NCBI GenBank assembly: GCA_020426955.1
Contig: JAGQOZ010000005.1
Coordinates: forward strand, 1 to 33,191
Reading direction: 5' to 3'
Length of the DNA stretch: 33,191 bases
Origin: Planctomycetales bacterium
GTDB taxonomy: Bacteria > Planctomycetota > Planctomycetia > Pirellulales > Pirellulaceae
This document shows positions 19,901 to 26,111 of the stretch, one piece after another (the first letter of the stretch is position 1; each line of letters starts with the position of its first letter). A program made the translations under genes and the position numbers. Below the pieces are notes generated by a model. It did no database searches and had not been told where the DNA came from. It saw only the letters and a program-made list of their open reading frames with translations.

Positions 19901-20480
19901 CATCGTTGTAATCGGTTGCGGTCCAACCGGCATCTTGAGACGCATCGGAAGGTACCAGTACTTTCGCTGCAGAACCGCTGGACAAGAACGTTCGATCCGA
20001 AAGTGTTTGATTCACGCCGTAGGAAATGTCGGTGTATTGTTCCGGGAATTCGTTCAGCTCCGAAACCACGGTGCGAGCGTCCGCTTCGTACAGCCCCAGG
20101 TATTCACCGCGCGCCGTCAAGCGGAAATTGGTGTGCAGCGTTCCAGTTGGGTCGGTTTGGTCGGAATCGGACGCAAAGATGACCAGCGATTCGCCGGGAG
20201 CCAACGAAACGCCGCTGGGAAACGTCCATTTACTTTTATCACTGAGGTCATCGGTTAAGTGCCAGCCAGAAAGATCGGCGTCAGAACTGCCCGAGTTGTA
20301 CAATTCGATATAGTCCGATGACACGCCGTTGTCATCGTCGATGATAGAATCGTTGGACGCTAGGATTTCGGAAATAATGACATTGGCGGTCAAGAAGCGG
20401 CGATCTTCCAGCGGCTCCAAGCCGGCAAATTTCTTATTGCGAATCTTGTTTTGGCGTCGAAGTCGATTTCTCTTTGCCAT
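13929..20480 (-). CDS. Giant secreted CotH-kinase protein with LTD, lectin-like and dockerin-like domains
   Basis: This 2183-residue protein starts at ATG 20480 (AGGGA 8 bases upstream); the frame is open to 20612. Rough order: N-terminal motif LEPLEDRRFL (about 21-30); lamin-tail-like domain (about 30-155); first half of a beta-sandwich (about 170-293); legume-lectin-like domain (about 294-530); second half of the sandwich (about 541-585); chitobiase-C-like domain (about 617-691, IRYTLDGSIP); CotH kinase region (about 706-1106, including MRIRGQSSQG and GPAWDYNLSLANGNY); a second chitobiase-C-like domain (about 1165-1460) split by another sandwich; three more lamin-tail-like domains (about 1465-1910); dockerin-like module (about 1968-2080) and an acidic tail. 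CotH proteins in other bacteria phosphorylate spore-coat or secreted proteins. Activity here is unproven. Role: cell-surface or extracellular protein. Confidence 0.9.
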   Translation of the reverse strand: MAKRNRLRRQNKIRNKKFAGLEPLEDRRFLTANVIISEILASNDSIIDDDNGVSSDYIELYNSGSSDADLSGWHLTDDLSDKSKWTFPSGVSLAPGESLVIFASDSDQTDPTGTLHTNFRLTARGEYLGLYEADARTVVSELNEFPEQYTDISYGVNQTLSDRTFLSSGSAAKVLVPSDASQDAGWTATDYNDANWSNQAFGLGFDSVPEDGDFNPLISASGSLASMQGQATTAYIRSEFEITGDVLPTFEAMNLSMNYDDGFAAYLNGQLVASINAPEPLAWNSAATGSHGGIETVLSYQDFSDADDRDDFTLKGNAAWNGNQLQLTSATADQNSAVWTTNAQSFGPDYTFSASMAFDIHSPGGPFADADGIGGEGLTFVLQGTDNNVLGSGGGSLGLEGTGMTYLAIELDSVATGAFDPDDKLASHVGINTSTDGNVARAAIDRFNGNAFFPGDPGPGVNFIYLWADYSGEDNQLDVYVSNADSKPDEPTLTATLSLDELFGGTPSLFAGWTATTGASYNAHELLSYSMTTGVGELGREAVDFDLSAHVDKLQVGKNVLAIHALNVAADDEDLLIVPNLTAKEVSVGSDYNFFFTPTPGEINGEGTLAPSGGATFSVTQQLFVDPFTVEITPETPGATIRYTLDGSIPSETSELYTGPITVSETTRIRARAFEPDRAGGPISTVGYTQLASDLVNFDGQGMFESNLPIMVFDSFGNRRVNQSDRLFAATVASFINVGEDGTASLTDAAEFNGRAGMRIRGQSSQGWAKKQYAVELWAEGGDDSTNGEAAADSKDQAAAFFGLPAESDWVLNGPYSDKTQLNNFLTFQWYNELGLYAPRARLVEVFVNDRGDELDFQSDYRGTYVLLEKIKVDENRVDVEKIVPGDDTEPDISGGYIWKKDKDGFRDVNFRSSMQSLKMVSPDFGDVTDEQVDWLKNYIIEFETALNGPNFADPVEGYAKYIDVDSWVDTWIMVEFTKNIDGFRLSTYYHKDRGGKIKQGPAWDYNLSLANGNYLKGSYPEGWYHDAGLSADQYPYWSRLFEDPNFAQKVADRWQELRRTTFSTEKLLADIDAAVSQLANGQEDLASLTPGNLSTPISRNYSRWTNNGYGLGVYAWPNCFFGQGDCPASPLPGRARPDDYGDYVYIMKWFVENRAAWIDSQFLPPLQYTPEPGIVAGGTQVTITGPAGADIFYTLDGTDPRQPLIVEEEIPLIGANAAAQVIVPSNNSLMDQCDDGIRLADPTLCFANPDYEVGANGETWTDVTLGIGYDTEGEFTSLISTDVADLLSSQTSMYIRIPFEVDAQTDASAEALKLDVRYDDGFVAYSWLSSLKIPVELERANAPGSSPRFPINPVAFDGVASAAHPDEQAAVFETFEISTQYLREGTNYLVFQVLNDAATSTDFLFDVRLSAKTIRTEVSPSVLRYEGPITVDKNMQVFARGFNPLTEEWTGGVTLDYFIDLPNVAVSEINYHPFEPTEAELAVNPNWTADSFEFIELQNIGVKTANLVQTTFDAGITAVLGDVDLAPSDYGVVVRDVDAFQARYGTDVTILGTFQGALDNAGERIRLLDGAGEVIADFAYDSNDLWPARADGAGGTLTLMNPSFTDKAEYSKYYRWQGSTEFGGSPGAAGASPIGVVINEVLANSGDAVDFIELRNTTSQAINISGWNLSDSTNNFAKYVMPAGTTIPANGYLVLDESDFNADGAENGFALSGNNGDDVWLTIPDGNGNVQSFVDDVHFGASFSNVSFGRYPNTTSRLTPLSQLTMGLQNAYPAIGEVIISELNYSPSEPSDAALAIYSQLDSSDLEFVEITNTSGTAISLEEWRIRGGIDINFEPTDSIAANETLLVISFNPNNPDNADRLAAFRAHYGIDANVKILGGYGGQLSGSGERVTLQRPNLNLIDEPIVLPSVQTDEVVYDNLAPWPTEAAGNGQSLHRNAADVYGNLASSWTGGAPTPGVVSFSVELRGDFDGDQVLTDKDIDLLCQQIHSPTPQAAYDLTGDGLVNQDDHMEMIFSVIGTVVGDANVDGRFDSQDMIRVLQANQYEDGVANNSGWADGDWNCDGDFTSQDIVLAFQFGNYENDGPIAAVATSSFAENDLRPNRLLGAAISSLSSKVDAQPGDENQTEETDFFKPVRPVEFVLESDVDDVFATSEFRQQPSSHQTDSVGSLKDEQDVWKQILK

Positions 20481-20705
20481 TCTGAATTCCCTACACCCTT
20501 TGTCTAAGTCAAAAAAGTTTACGAATCGACGTTCCAGAGGACTCGAAGTCTCTAGTGCTCCGCCGGGACCGCGAGTAAATTGAACGAGAATTGCAGCACG
20601 CTGCTTACCCATGTTCTAATCGGCAAAATCGGTACTTGCAAGTTTTTTAGCTATCTGGACGGGTTTCTCCACAATGGAGAACCGCTGCCCAGGGTTGTGA
20701 ATGCC
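20481..20705. other. Divergent promoter region between the CotH and DUF493 genes
   Basis: These 225 bases lie between two genes read in opposite directions. I see no clear promoter pair or palindrome. The weak upstream open frames on both sides have only TTG or distant starts. Confidence 0.4.
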
Positions 20706-20990
20706 ATGACAGACAAGCAGAATTCTATCGCCATCTTGGAGTCGACGCACAACTTTCCCTGCGAATTCATGTTCAAGGTCATTGGCAAGAATTCTGACCA
20801 GCTGTTGATCGAAATCAATAACGTTTTCCAACAGGTCTTGGCAATACCAAACGTGGAACCAGCGATTCGCGAAACCCCAGGAGGACGACACATTTCCGTG
20901 ACGATCACGCAAGTGGTCAAATCAGCCGAAGTGGTCCTGGACGTGTACGCTCGGCTCCGGCAGATCGATGGCGTGGTGATGTTGATTTGA
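20706..20990 (+). CDS. DUF493 (YbeD-like) family protein
   Basis: This 94-residue cytosolic protein has the DUF493 pattern: NFPCEFMFKVIG near residue 20, then ETPGGRHISVTITQVVKSAEVVLDVYARL and a closing DGVVMLI. The fold known for this family is a small ferredoxin-like alpha/beta domain. Its biochemical role is unsettled; a regulatory, ACT-like role has been suggested. The frame is open upstream to a TTG at 20580, but MTDKQNSIAILESTHNFPCE matches the usual family start. The Shine-Dalgarno is poor (AGGG about 12 bases away). It converges on the ATP-grasp gene, 29 bases away. Confidence 0.85.
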   Translation: MTDKQNSIAILESTHNFPCEFMFKVIGKNSDQLLIEINNVFQQVLAIPNVEPAIRETPGGRHISVTITQVVKSAEVVLDVYARLRQIDGVVMLI

Positions 20991-21019
20991 TTCGATTCGA
21001 TATGCCGTGGGATTCCGCC

Positions 21020-22138
21020 TCAGCGGATGGACGAATTGACAAATTGCTGTCGAATTCGCAAGGCCGCCAATACTTCGGCCCGCGAATTTCCTTCGGCGAA
21101 CACCGTTAGAATGGGCGAATGACGAACAACATCGTGGTCAAACGGAATATCGGCGAAGGCAACCGATTTGCCACAATTTGAGTCGTGAACTGTGCGAAAA
21201 AAGTCCTCGGCAAGGATTCCATCACGATTCGCATAGACAATCAGTTTGCCGAAGATGCGTTGAGCGTCCCTTGTGGAATCGCAGGTTTTGTGGTCGATGC
21301 AAAGACCGCGTTGGAAAATCGATTCGCCCCACGATCGTTCCAAAACTTCAATGGATGCGACGTAGCGAGGATTCACCTCCACCGGCCAAATTTCGCCGTT
21401 TTGCTCGATCGCATCCACTCCGACAATTCCAACATGGTTCACATGTGACACCTGCGACGCCAACGCGTGGCCAATCTGTTGCCATTGCTGAACACTTGAC
21501 TGCGTTTGTGGCATTGGACCAACGGACCCGCAATAGGAAAACGGTTCCGGGCCGCTCCAGTCCGTTCCGACTAGTTGTTCAGTTGCGCCCAAGAAATAGG
21601 CCTGACTGGGTTGAACGGCAAACACGCCGGAACAAGAAGTGCCATCCACCATCCGCTGGAAATACGCATTGCTTGGTGTTGTTTCATCGTTTGGGGTGGA
21701 ACACAAGATTCTCTGCCCACCTGCGGAGCGTAACGGCTTTTGAAGCCATTGGCCGTTTGTGGGACGAACCTCGCGGACTTCTGGCGACGGTATACCATTG
21801 GCTTGCCAGATTCGAGCCAACTGAAATGGATCTCGTACTACGCGAAGAAACGAAAGATCCACACCCAGCAACGGCACCTGCTGTTGGCAATGCGCCAATA
21901 AATCAGGTTCGTTTTCCAAGCCGCCGGTAATCATCAGGCCGCTAAATCGGCCTGAAGCCACCAACGCGGACAATGCATCGGGGTAAGGCTTCAGCCGCAT
22001 GCATTCGCATTGAGATTGCAGGTCCCGATCGCAAAACAAGTCGGCTCCGCAAACGTTCCAACCGGCCATTATTGCCGAACACACGGCGGCTCGAACCGAC
22101 GCGCCGGCAACCAAGATAGGCGAATCAGGTGGCATCAT
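21020..22138 (-). CDS. ATP-grasp domain protein
   Basis: This 372-residue protein has an N-terminal Rossmann-like segment (ILVAGASVRAAVCSAIMAGW) that resembles a pre-ATP-grasp domain. The ATP-grasp core follows, with a phosphate-binding lysine region QKPLRSAGGQRI, the metal-binding strand GVDAIEQNGEIWPVEVNPRY, and a C-terminal lobe. Such enzymes join a carboxylate to an amine or other nucleophile through an acyl-phosphate. From memory, ATP-grasp proteins of this general kind occur with tetrahydromethanopterin C1-pathway genes in planctomycetes and methylotrophs, but no such gene is in this window, so the substrate is unassigned. Two ATGs stand in tandem at the start and no clear ribosome binding site is visible. 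It follows the repeat cluster and the HtrA-like operon on the same strand. Confidence 0.82.
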   Translation of the reverse strand: MMPPDSPILVAGASVRAAVCSAIMAGWNVCGADLFCDRDLQSQCECMRLKPYPDALSALVASGRFSGLMITGGLENEPDLLAHCQQQVPLLGVDLSFLRVVRDPFQLARIWQANGIPSPEVREVRPTNGQWLQKPLRSAGGQRILCSTPNDETTPSNAYFQRMVDGTSCSGVFAVQPSQAYFLGATEQLVGTDWSGPEPFSYCGSVGPMPQTQSSVQQWQQIGHALASQVSHVNHVGIVGVDAIEQNGEIWPVEVNPRYVASIEVLERSWGESIFQRGLCIDHKTCDSTRDAQRIFGKLIVYANRDGILAEDFFRTVHDSNCGKSVAFADIPFDHDVVRHSPILTVFAEGNSRAEVLAALRIRQQFVNSSIR

Positions 22139-22172
22139 ACGGATCTAAGGGGCTCTTGCGGATACAAACTCG

Positions 22173-22359
22173 GCTGACGTTTTTTGAAGTTGCGATTTTT
22201 GAAGTTGCGTTTTTTCATAGCCCGAAACGTAAGTGAGGGGAAAACGGGGACTCCAAAATCCCTCGCTGACGCTTTTTTAAGTTGCGTTTTTTCTTAGTCC
22301 GACGCGTAAGTGAGGGGAAAGTGAGTGTTTCTCTGGTCCCTCGCTAACGCGTCGGGCTA
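22173..22359. repeat. Cluster of direct and inverted repeats (REP-like)
   Basis: Two arms of 22 bases (22295-22316 and 22338-22359) are inverted copies matching at 19 positions. They are built on TAGyCCGACGCGT and GTGAGGG/GCGAGGG. A related arm at 22218-22239 faces a 13-base partner at 22260-22272. Between them, TTTTTGAAGTTGCG occurs at 22181-22194 and 22196-22209, and a variant TTTTTTAAGTTGCG at 22273-22286, so the block is about two direct copies of one unit. From memory, motifs of the TAGCCCGA...GAGGG kind are dispersed in Pirellulaceae genomes. Confidence 0.75.
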
Positions 22360-22386
22360 GGATATTTCAGCAACCAGCGAGACCAA

Positions 22387-23619
22387 CTAGGGCCGACGAT
22401 TCGATTCTCTCGCTCTGGCTCGTTCTAAGGCCCGTTCGTGGCTCTTGAGTTGATCCATGCTGGCTTCCATGGCCTTCATTTTTTCGCGTAGGTCCATCTG
22501 AGCTTTTTCGTATTCATCTTGAAGTACGTCTATGGGGCGAGCGAACGTGATTTGATTGTTTTCGTCCACGTCCAACATCGTTTGCAATTCGTTACCGGGA
22601 ATTGCGTACGTTGCGATACGATCGACTCGCGCGATATTCAACCCGACAATCTTGCCGTCCAAATCGACGACCGGTCCGCCGCAGTCTTCGGGTCGAAGAA
22701 ACATGTCTGTTTGCATGACGGACGGATAGCCGGACCGATTCTTGCTTAACGAAATTCCCAACACGCCGGTGGCTTCGTCTGTTTGTGAACTAATGTTCCG
22801 TTCGCCTAGGACAACCGTAATTTCGATGACGTCAGCACCTCGTTTTAGCTTCACAGTAACCGATTCGCCCGGTCGGCGACCTCCAATCTTGCTGGCCAAG
22901 TCAATGATTTCGGTGACATCATCTTGATCAATCGCAACCACGACGTCGTCTACTTGAATGCCCGCTTTGGACGCCGCGCTGCCTTCTTGAACCTGTCGAA
23001 TACGAACTCCGCCGTTGGGTTCTGGGTCCATGATGATACCCAAGAACGCTTTGGTTAACGGACGAGTTGCTACGCTGAGCGTACCGATGGAAATTGGCAA
23101 CGGAGAGGTTCCAGTGGATGCAACTAAACTGCCAGTTGACATCGATTCACTATCGGCCCAAACCGCTGGTGTGAAATTCGCGTGTTCTGTTTCAATTCGC
23201 ACCAATGCCAAATCCCAGGAATCCGACTTGTCACGAATCTTTCCTTGGACTCGTTCACCATCGGGTAGTTCGACAGTGACCTCCTGTCCGGCAAGTTCAC
23301 TGGCCTTGGTCAAAATGTAGCCGTCGCGACTGATGATCACCCCCAATGCCAATTGGCTGTCATCTTGAACAATGCGAACCGTGCTTTGCCTGGCTTGTTC
23401 AATCACGGGGCGATAGGCGCTCAGCATCGAAGCGTTGTGCTTGACAAAGTGTTCGCGAACCTGAACTTGGACGTCATTGCCTATCCGCTGCCACAGCGGG
23501 CCTAGTTTGCTGGTGGGCGATTTTGCTTCTTCGCCAAAGGTGAGCGAAGGCAATATGACCGAAGACCATACGGCTGCCAACACCCAAAGAATCCATTTTG
23601 TGGAACGTGTACGGTTCAT
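22387..23619 (-). CDS. HtrA-like pseudoprotease with internal PDZ domain
   Basis: This 410-residue exported protein has a signal peptide at 1-29 (LPSLTFG/EE). The first trypsin-like lobe (about 78-185) has GVIISRDGYILTKASELAG, where the catalytic His is replaced by S107 (canonical ILTNAHVV). The Asp is kept (D136, DLALVRI). A PDZ domain follows at about 188-273. Then the second lobe's active-site loop reads MQTDMFLRPEDCGGPVVDLDGKI, with C313 where the nucleophilic Ser should be. So the PDZ sits inside the protease fold rather than after it, and the triad is broken. A charged helical tail (about 365-410) may form a coiled coil. The ATG at 23619 has GAAGGGAAC upstream; the frame runs on to 23829 without support. 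It lies 64 bases after the fusion-protease gene, probably in one operon. A binding or regulatory role is inferred. Confidence 0.87.
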   Translation of the reverse strand: MNRTRSTKWILWVLAAVWSSVILPSLTFGEEAKSPTSKLGPLWQRIGNDVQVQVREHFVKHNASMLSAYRPVIEQARQSTVRIVQDDSQLALGVIISRDGYILTKASELAGQEVTVELPDGERVQGKIRDKSDSWDLALVRIETEHANFTPAVWADSESMSTGSLVASTGTSPLPISIGTLSVATRPLTKAFLGIIMDPEPNGGVRIRQVQEGSAASKAGIQVDDVVVAIDQDDVTEIIDLASKIGGRRPGESVTVKLKRGADVIEITVVLGERNISSQTDEATGVLGISLSKNRSGYPSVMQTDMFLRPEDCGGPVVDLDGKIVGLNIARVDRIATYAIPGNELQTMLDVDENNQITFARPIDVLQDEYEKAQMDLREKMKAMEASMDQLKSHERALERARARESNRRP

Positions 23620-23683
23620 CACATGTTCCCTTCGCGTCTTTCGTATTCCAATTCCATCCGATTGTGACTGCCCGACCTCGAAG

Positions 23684-25879
23684 TCAATCGCGTTCGGCCA
23701 GCACAATGGTTTTGTCCAAAACTTCTTCGCCTCGTTGAATGACGACTTTGATTTCGTCGCCCACGTTATACTTTGCCAATTCGACTCGGTAATCACCAAT
23801 CGATTGAATCTGCTGTCTATCTCCGACACTCTTCACAATGTCTCCGCTTTCCAGTCCAGCCTTCTGAGCCGGATAGCCGTCCGCGACTAATTCCACGACA
23901 ACTTGATCGTTGACATTTGCCAGTTTAACTCCCACCACCGGTCGGTCTCGGTCGGCTTGACCTCCAATTCCGTTGCCCCAATCATCGGCATCCAAATAGC
24001 GCTGCCAGTCGTCCTGATAGACGGCCACAGGGACATGCATGTTCTCAATTAAGCGGCCGCTAATGAACGAATGGATTCCAATTACACGACCGTCCAAATC
24101 AAACAACGGTCCGCCGGAATCGCCCATCGTGATCGTGCAATCCGTGGCAAGAAAGCCCTGCCCGCGTCCTCGCGCATCAGGCAGCTTGACGATTCTTCCG
24201 ACTCGCACCGGAGCGGATCGATCCAAACTAAAGCCGTCGGGATGCCCCATCGAAATCACCCATTGGCCTAGTTTGGGAGCTTGTTCGGCAACTTCGACAA
24301 AGGGATATTCGCCAGGATCTTCAATGCGAATCATGGCGGCATCGCGAGTTCGATTCAAGCCAAGCGAAACACCTCGGACTTGCCTTCCATTGGGAAACAT
24401 GACGGCAAACTCTTGTCCAATTCGGGAGGTCACATGCGCGGCCGTCAGGATCAGTCCGTCTTTAGTAACCACGACGCCGCTGCCTGCTCCTCGACCTGCT
24501 TGCAGTCCCACGACACTTGCTTCCACGCGGTCCACGACTTCACGAATTCGATCTTGCCGCACTTTGAGTTCTTCAATCGTTTCCACGGGGCCAAATTCGC
24601 TGACGCCTGCCAAGGCGTAAACGGTGGATCGAATCGACGCTCGATTTCCAGCGTTGAGTCCGAATTGCACGTCTTTGATTCGCCCGTCCAGTCCGATGAT
24701 GATGGTTTCGGGCAAACCTTCCACAGAGAAAAGCTGGCCCACTTTTCGCTCGGGATCCACCGCGACTTGAAATTCGGGCAAGCCTTCCGCTTGGGATAGA
24801 AAGTCGTCAATTTGTTCCAGGTCCTGTCCTTGATTGACCGCCAAGTAGACAATCCTCCGCTCTTCGTCACCACTAATTATTTCGTCCCATTCCCAAAACC
24901 CGCGAACAGCAGGATCACACCACGTTGCCCAAAAATCTAACACAATTAATTGCTTGCCCACGTGATTGCCAAGATCAAATTCACCACCATTTTGCAGCTG
25001 GACTTTGAAATGAGGCGCGGATTTGCCCACGAGTTCTCGCCGAGTCTTTTCTTCGTTGCCGGCGCCAACCATATTGCGAAATGCTTGACGCACGCTGCGA
25101 TAGGTTGTTAAGCCTTCCGTGCTCGGGCGAAATGTATTTTCTGTGATGGTGGGCGAAACATTCCAATCGTCGATAGAGCAATCAATTTCAATTCGCATTT
25201 CCTCATTCGACAATTGATCCGCATTGGGACGAAAGCGAATGAGCCGAGGTTGTTGGCCTTCGGTGATCCAAAAATCGGTTTCAATCGAATCGTCGTCTTT
25301 GGTTTTTTGACGAATGCGAATTTGATGGACCGTTTGACCGTCGACAATTTCGCTGCCAATACGCCTAAAATCCAAAATTTCATCGTCCCAACGTTCATTG
25401 GACTGCGGAATCAGAAGTTCGCGAACCATGGCAATCGCCAGACTTTGATCTGTGAGCGGATTCCCTTCTTCGCTCCTTTCATATCCGAATCGACTGCTCC
25501 GAAAGAAGCCAGCCATATCGCGAGCTGTCGACGTAACAACGCCAACGCCGGGGATGATCATGGTCCCTTTGCTGTCGCGATAGTAAACTTCGGGAGTGGG
25601 AGCGCTGCTGGGAAGAGTGCGAATGGCAATGCCCGTATTTCGCTGAAAAACCAGCAATTGGCGAAATTCGGTTACCGCTCGAACATCGTCCTGACCGCGA
25701 ACGATCCGTGTCTTCGCCATGACCTGCAAAGTAGGAATGTCGGCCAAGTGATCAGCTAGTTGCTCAAGAATTTCACAGGCGCGAGCATCCACGCCGGGCA
25801 CTGCGCCGAATGACTGCCCTGGCGCGACGACCACGCAGAACAGCATAATCGTTGCCAGCCGGAAAGAGACCCACTGCAT
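23684..25879 (-). CDS. Exported DUF2092-thioredoxin-trypsin-PDZ fusion protein
   Basis: This 731-residue protein has a signal peptide (about 1-26). A LolA/DUF2092-like beta domain follows (about 30-255; DARACEILEQLADHLADIPT, EFRQLLVFQRNTGI). A TlpA/thioredoxin-like domain (about 285-425) has LIVLDFWATWCDPAVRGF: C321 is kept, but the second cysteine of the WCxPC motif is Ala (A324). The cis-proline region GLPET is present. A trypsin-like domain (about 455-625) has an intact triad: H482 (LTAAHV), D513 (RDAAMIRI) and S588 (MGDSGGP). A PDZ domain ends the protein (about 645-728). GTG codons at 25888 and 25882 compete; AAAGGAC is 10 bases from the ATG and 7 from the GTG at 25882. It probably acts in the periplasm or envelope as a protein-quality-control protease. 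It heads an operon with the pseudoprotease gene. Confidence 0.87.
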   Translation of the reverse strand: MQWVSFRLATIMLFCVVVAPGQSFGAVPGVDARACEILEQLADHLADIPTLQVMAKTRIVRGQDDVRAVTEFRQLLVFQRNTGIAIRTLPSSAPTPEVYYRDSKGTMIIPGVGVVTSTARDMAGFFRSSRFGYERSEEGNPLTDQSLAIAMVRELLIPQSNERWDDEILDFRRIGSEIVDGQTVHQIRIRQKTKDDDSIETDFWITEGQQPRLIRFRPNADQLSNEEMRIEIDCSIDDWNVSPTITENTFRPSTEGLTTYRSVRQAFRNMVGAGNEEKTRRELVGKSAPHFKVQLQNGGEFDLGNHVGKQLIVLDFWATWCDPAVRGFWEWDEIISGDEERRIVYLAVNQGQDLEQIDDFLSQAEGLPEFQVAVDPERKVGQLFSVEGLPETIIIGLDGRIKDVQFGLNAGNRASIRSTVYALAGVSEFGPVETIEELKVRQDRIREVVDRVEASVVGLQAGRGAGSGVVVTKDGLILTAAHVTSRIGQEFAVMFPNGRQVRGVSLGLNRTRDAAMIRIEDPGEYPFVEVAEQAPKLGQWVISMGHPDGFSLDRSAPVRVGRIVKLPDARGRGQGFLATDCTITMGDSGGPLFDLDGRVIGIHSFISGRLIENMHVPVAVYQDDWQRYLDADDWGNGIGGQADRDRPVVGVKLANVNDQVVVELVADGYPAQKAGLESGDIVKSVGDRQQIQSIGDYRVELAKYNVGDEIKVVIQRGEEVLDKTIVLAERD

Positions 25880-26111
25880 CACGTTCACGTCCTTTGGAAA
25901 CCCATTCTGCCTTGTCTACAACATCTAACGGTCAATTATAGGCAGTCTCGACAATAATTGCTTGTTTCTTGTCCCACTGTAATTGTTACTCGTATCAATC
26001 TTTTGTCTATTAAAGCAGACTCGTTTCGTAGGATTCTTGGCGAGTCGTTCTTGGCACATTCGTTCAACACCTTTGATTCGTTGAAGTTTTACGAAAGCAC
26101 CGATAGTCGAA
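25880..26111. other. Divergent promoter region between the fusion protease and comM
   Basis: 232 bases, AT-rich toward the middle. I see no clear palindrome or convincing promoter pair. A TTGGCACATTCGTTC stretch at about 26049 resembles a -24/-12 promoter only at the first half. Confidence 0.35.

Noticed and set aside
19197-20258. 353-codon open frame on the plus strand, antisense to the CotH gene
   Set aside because: Arg/Gly/Ile-rich with no recognisable motif or ribosome site, while the opposite frame encodes clear domains.
22141-22386. CRISPR array candidate in the repeat cluster
   Set aside because: Only about two units, repeats differ, and the spacers are not uniform; no cas genes nearby.
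26045-26065. Possible sigma-54 promoter (TGGCAC) before comM
   Set aside because: The -12 half (TTCA at the right spacing) lacks the required TTGC core.
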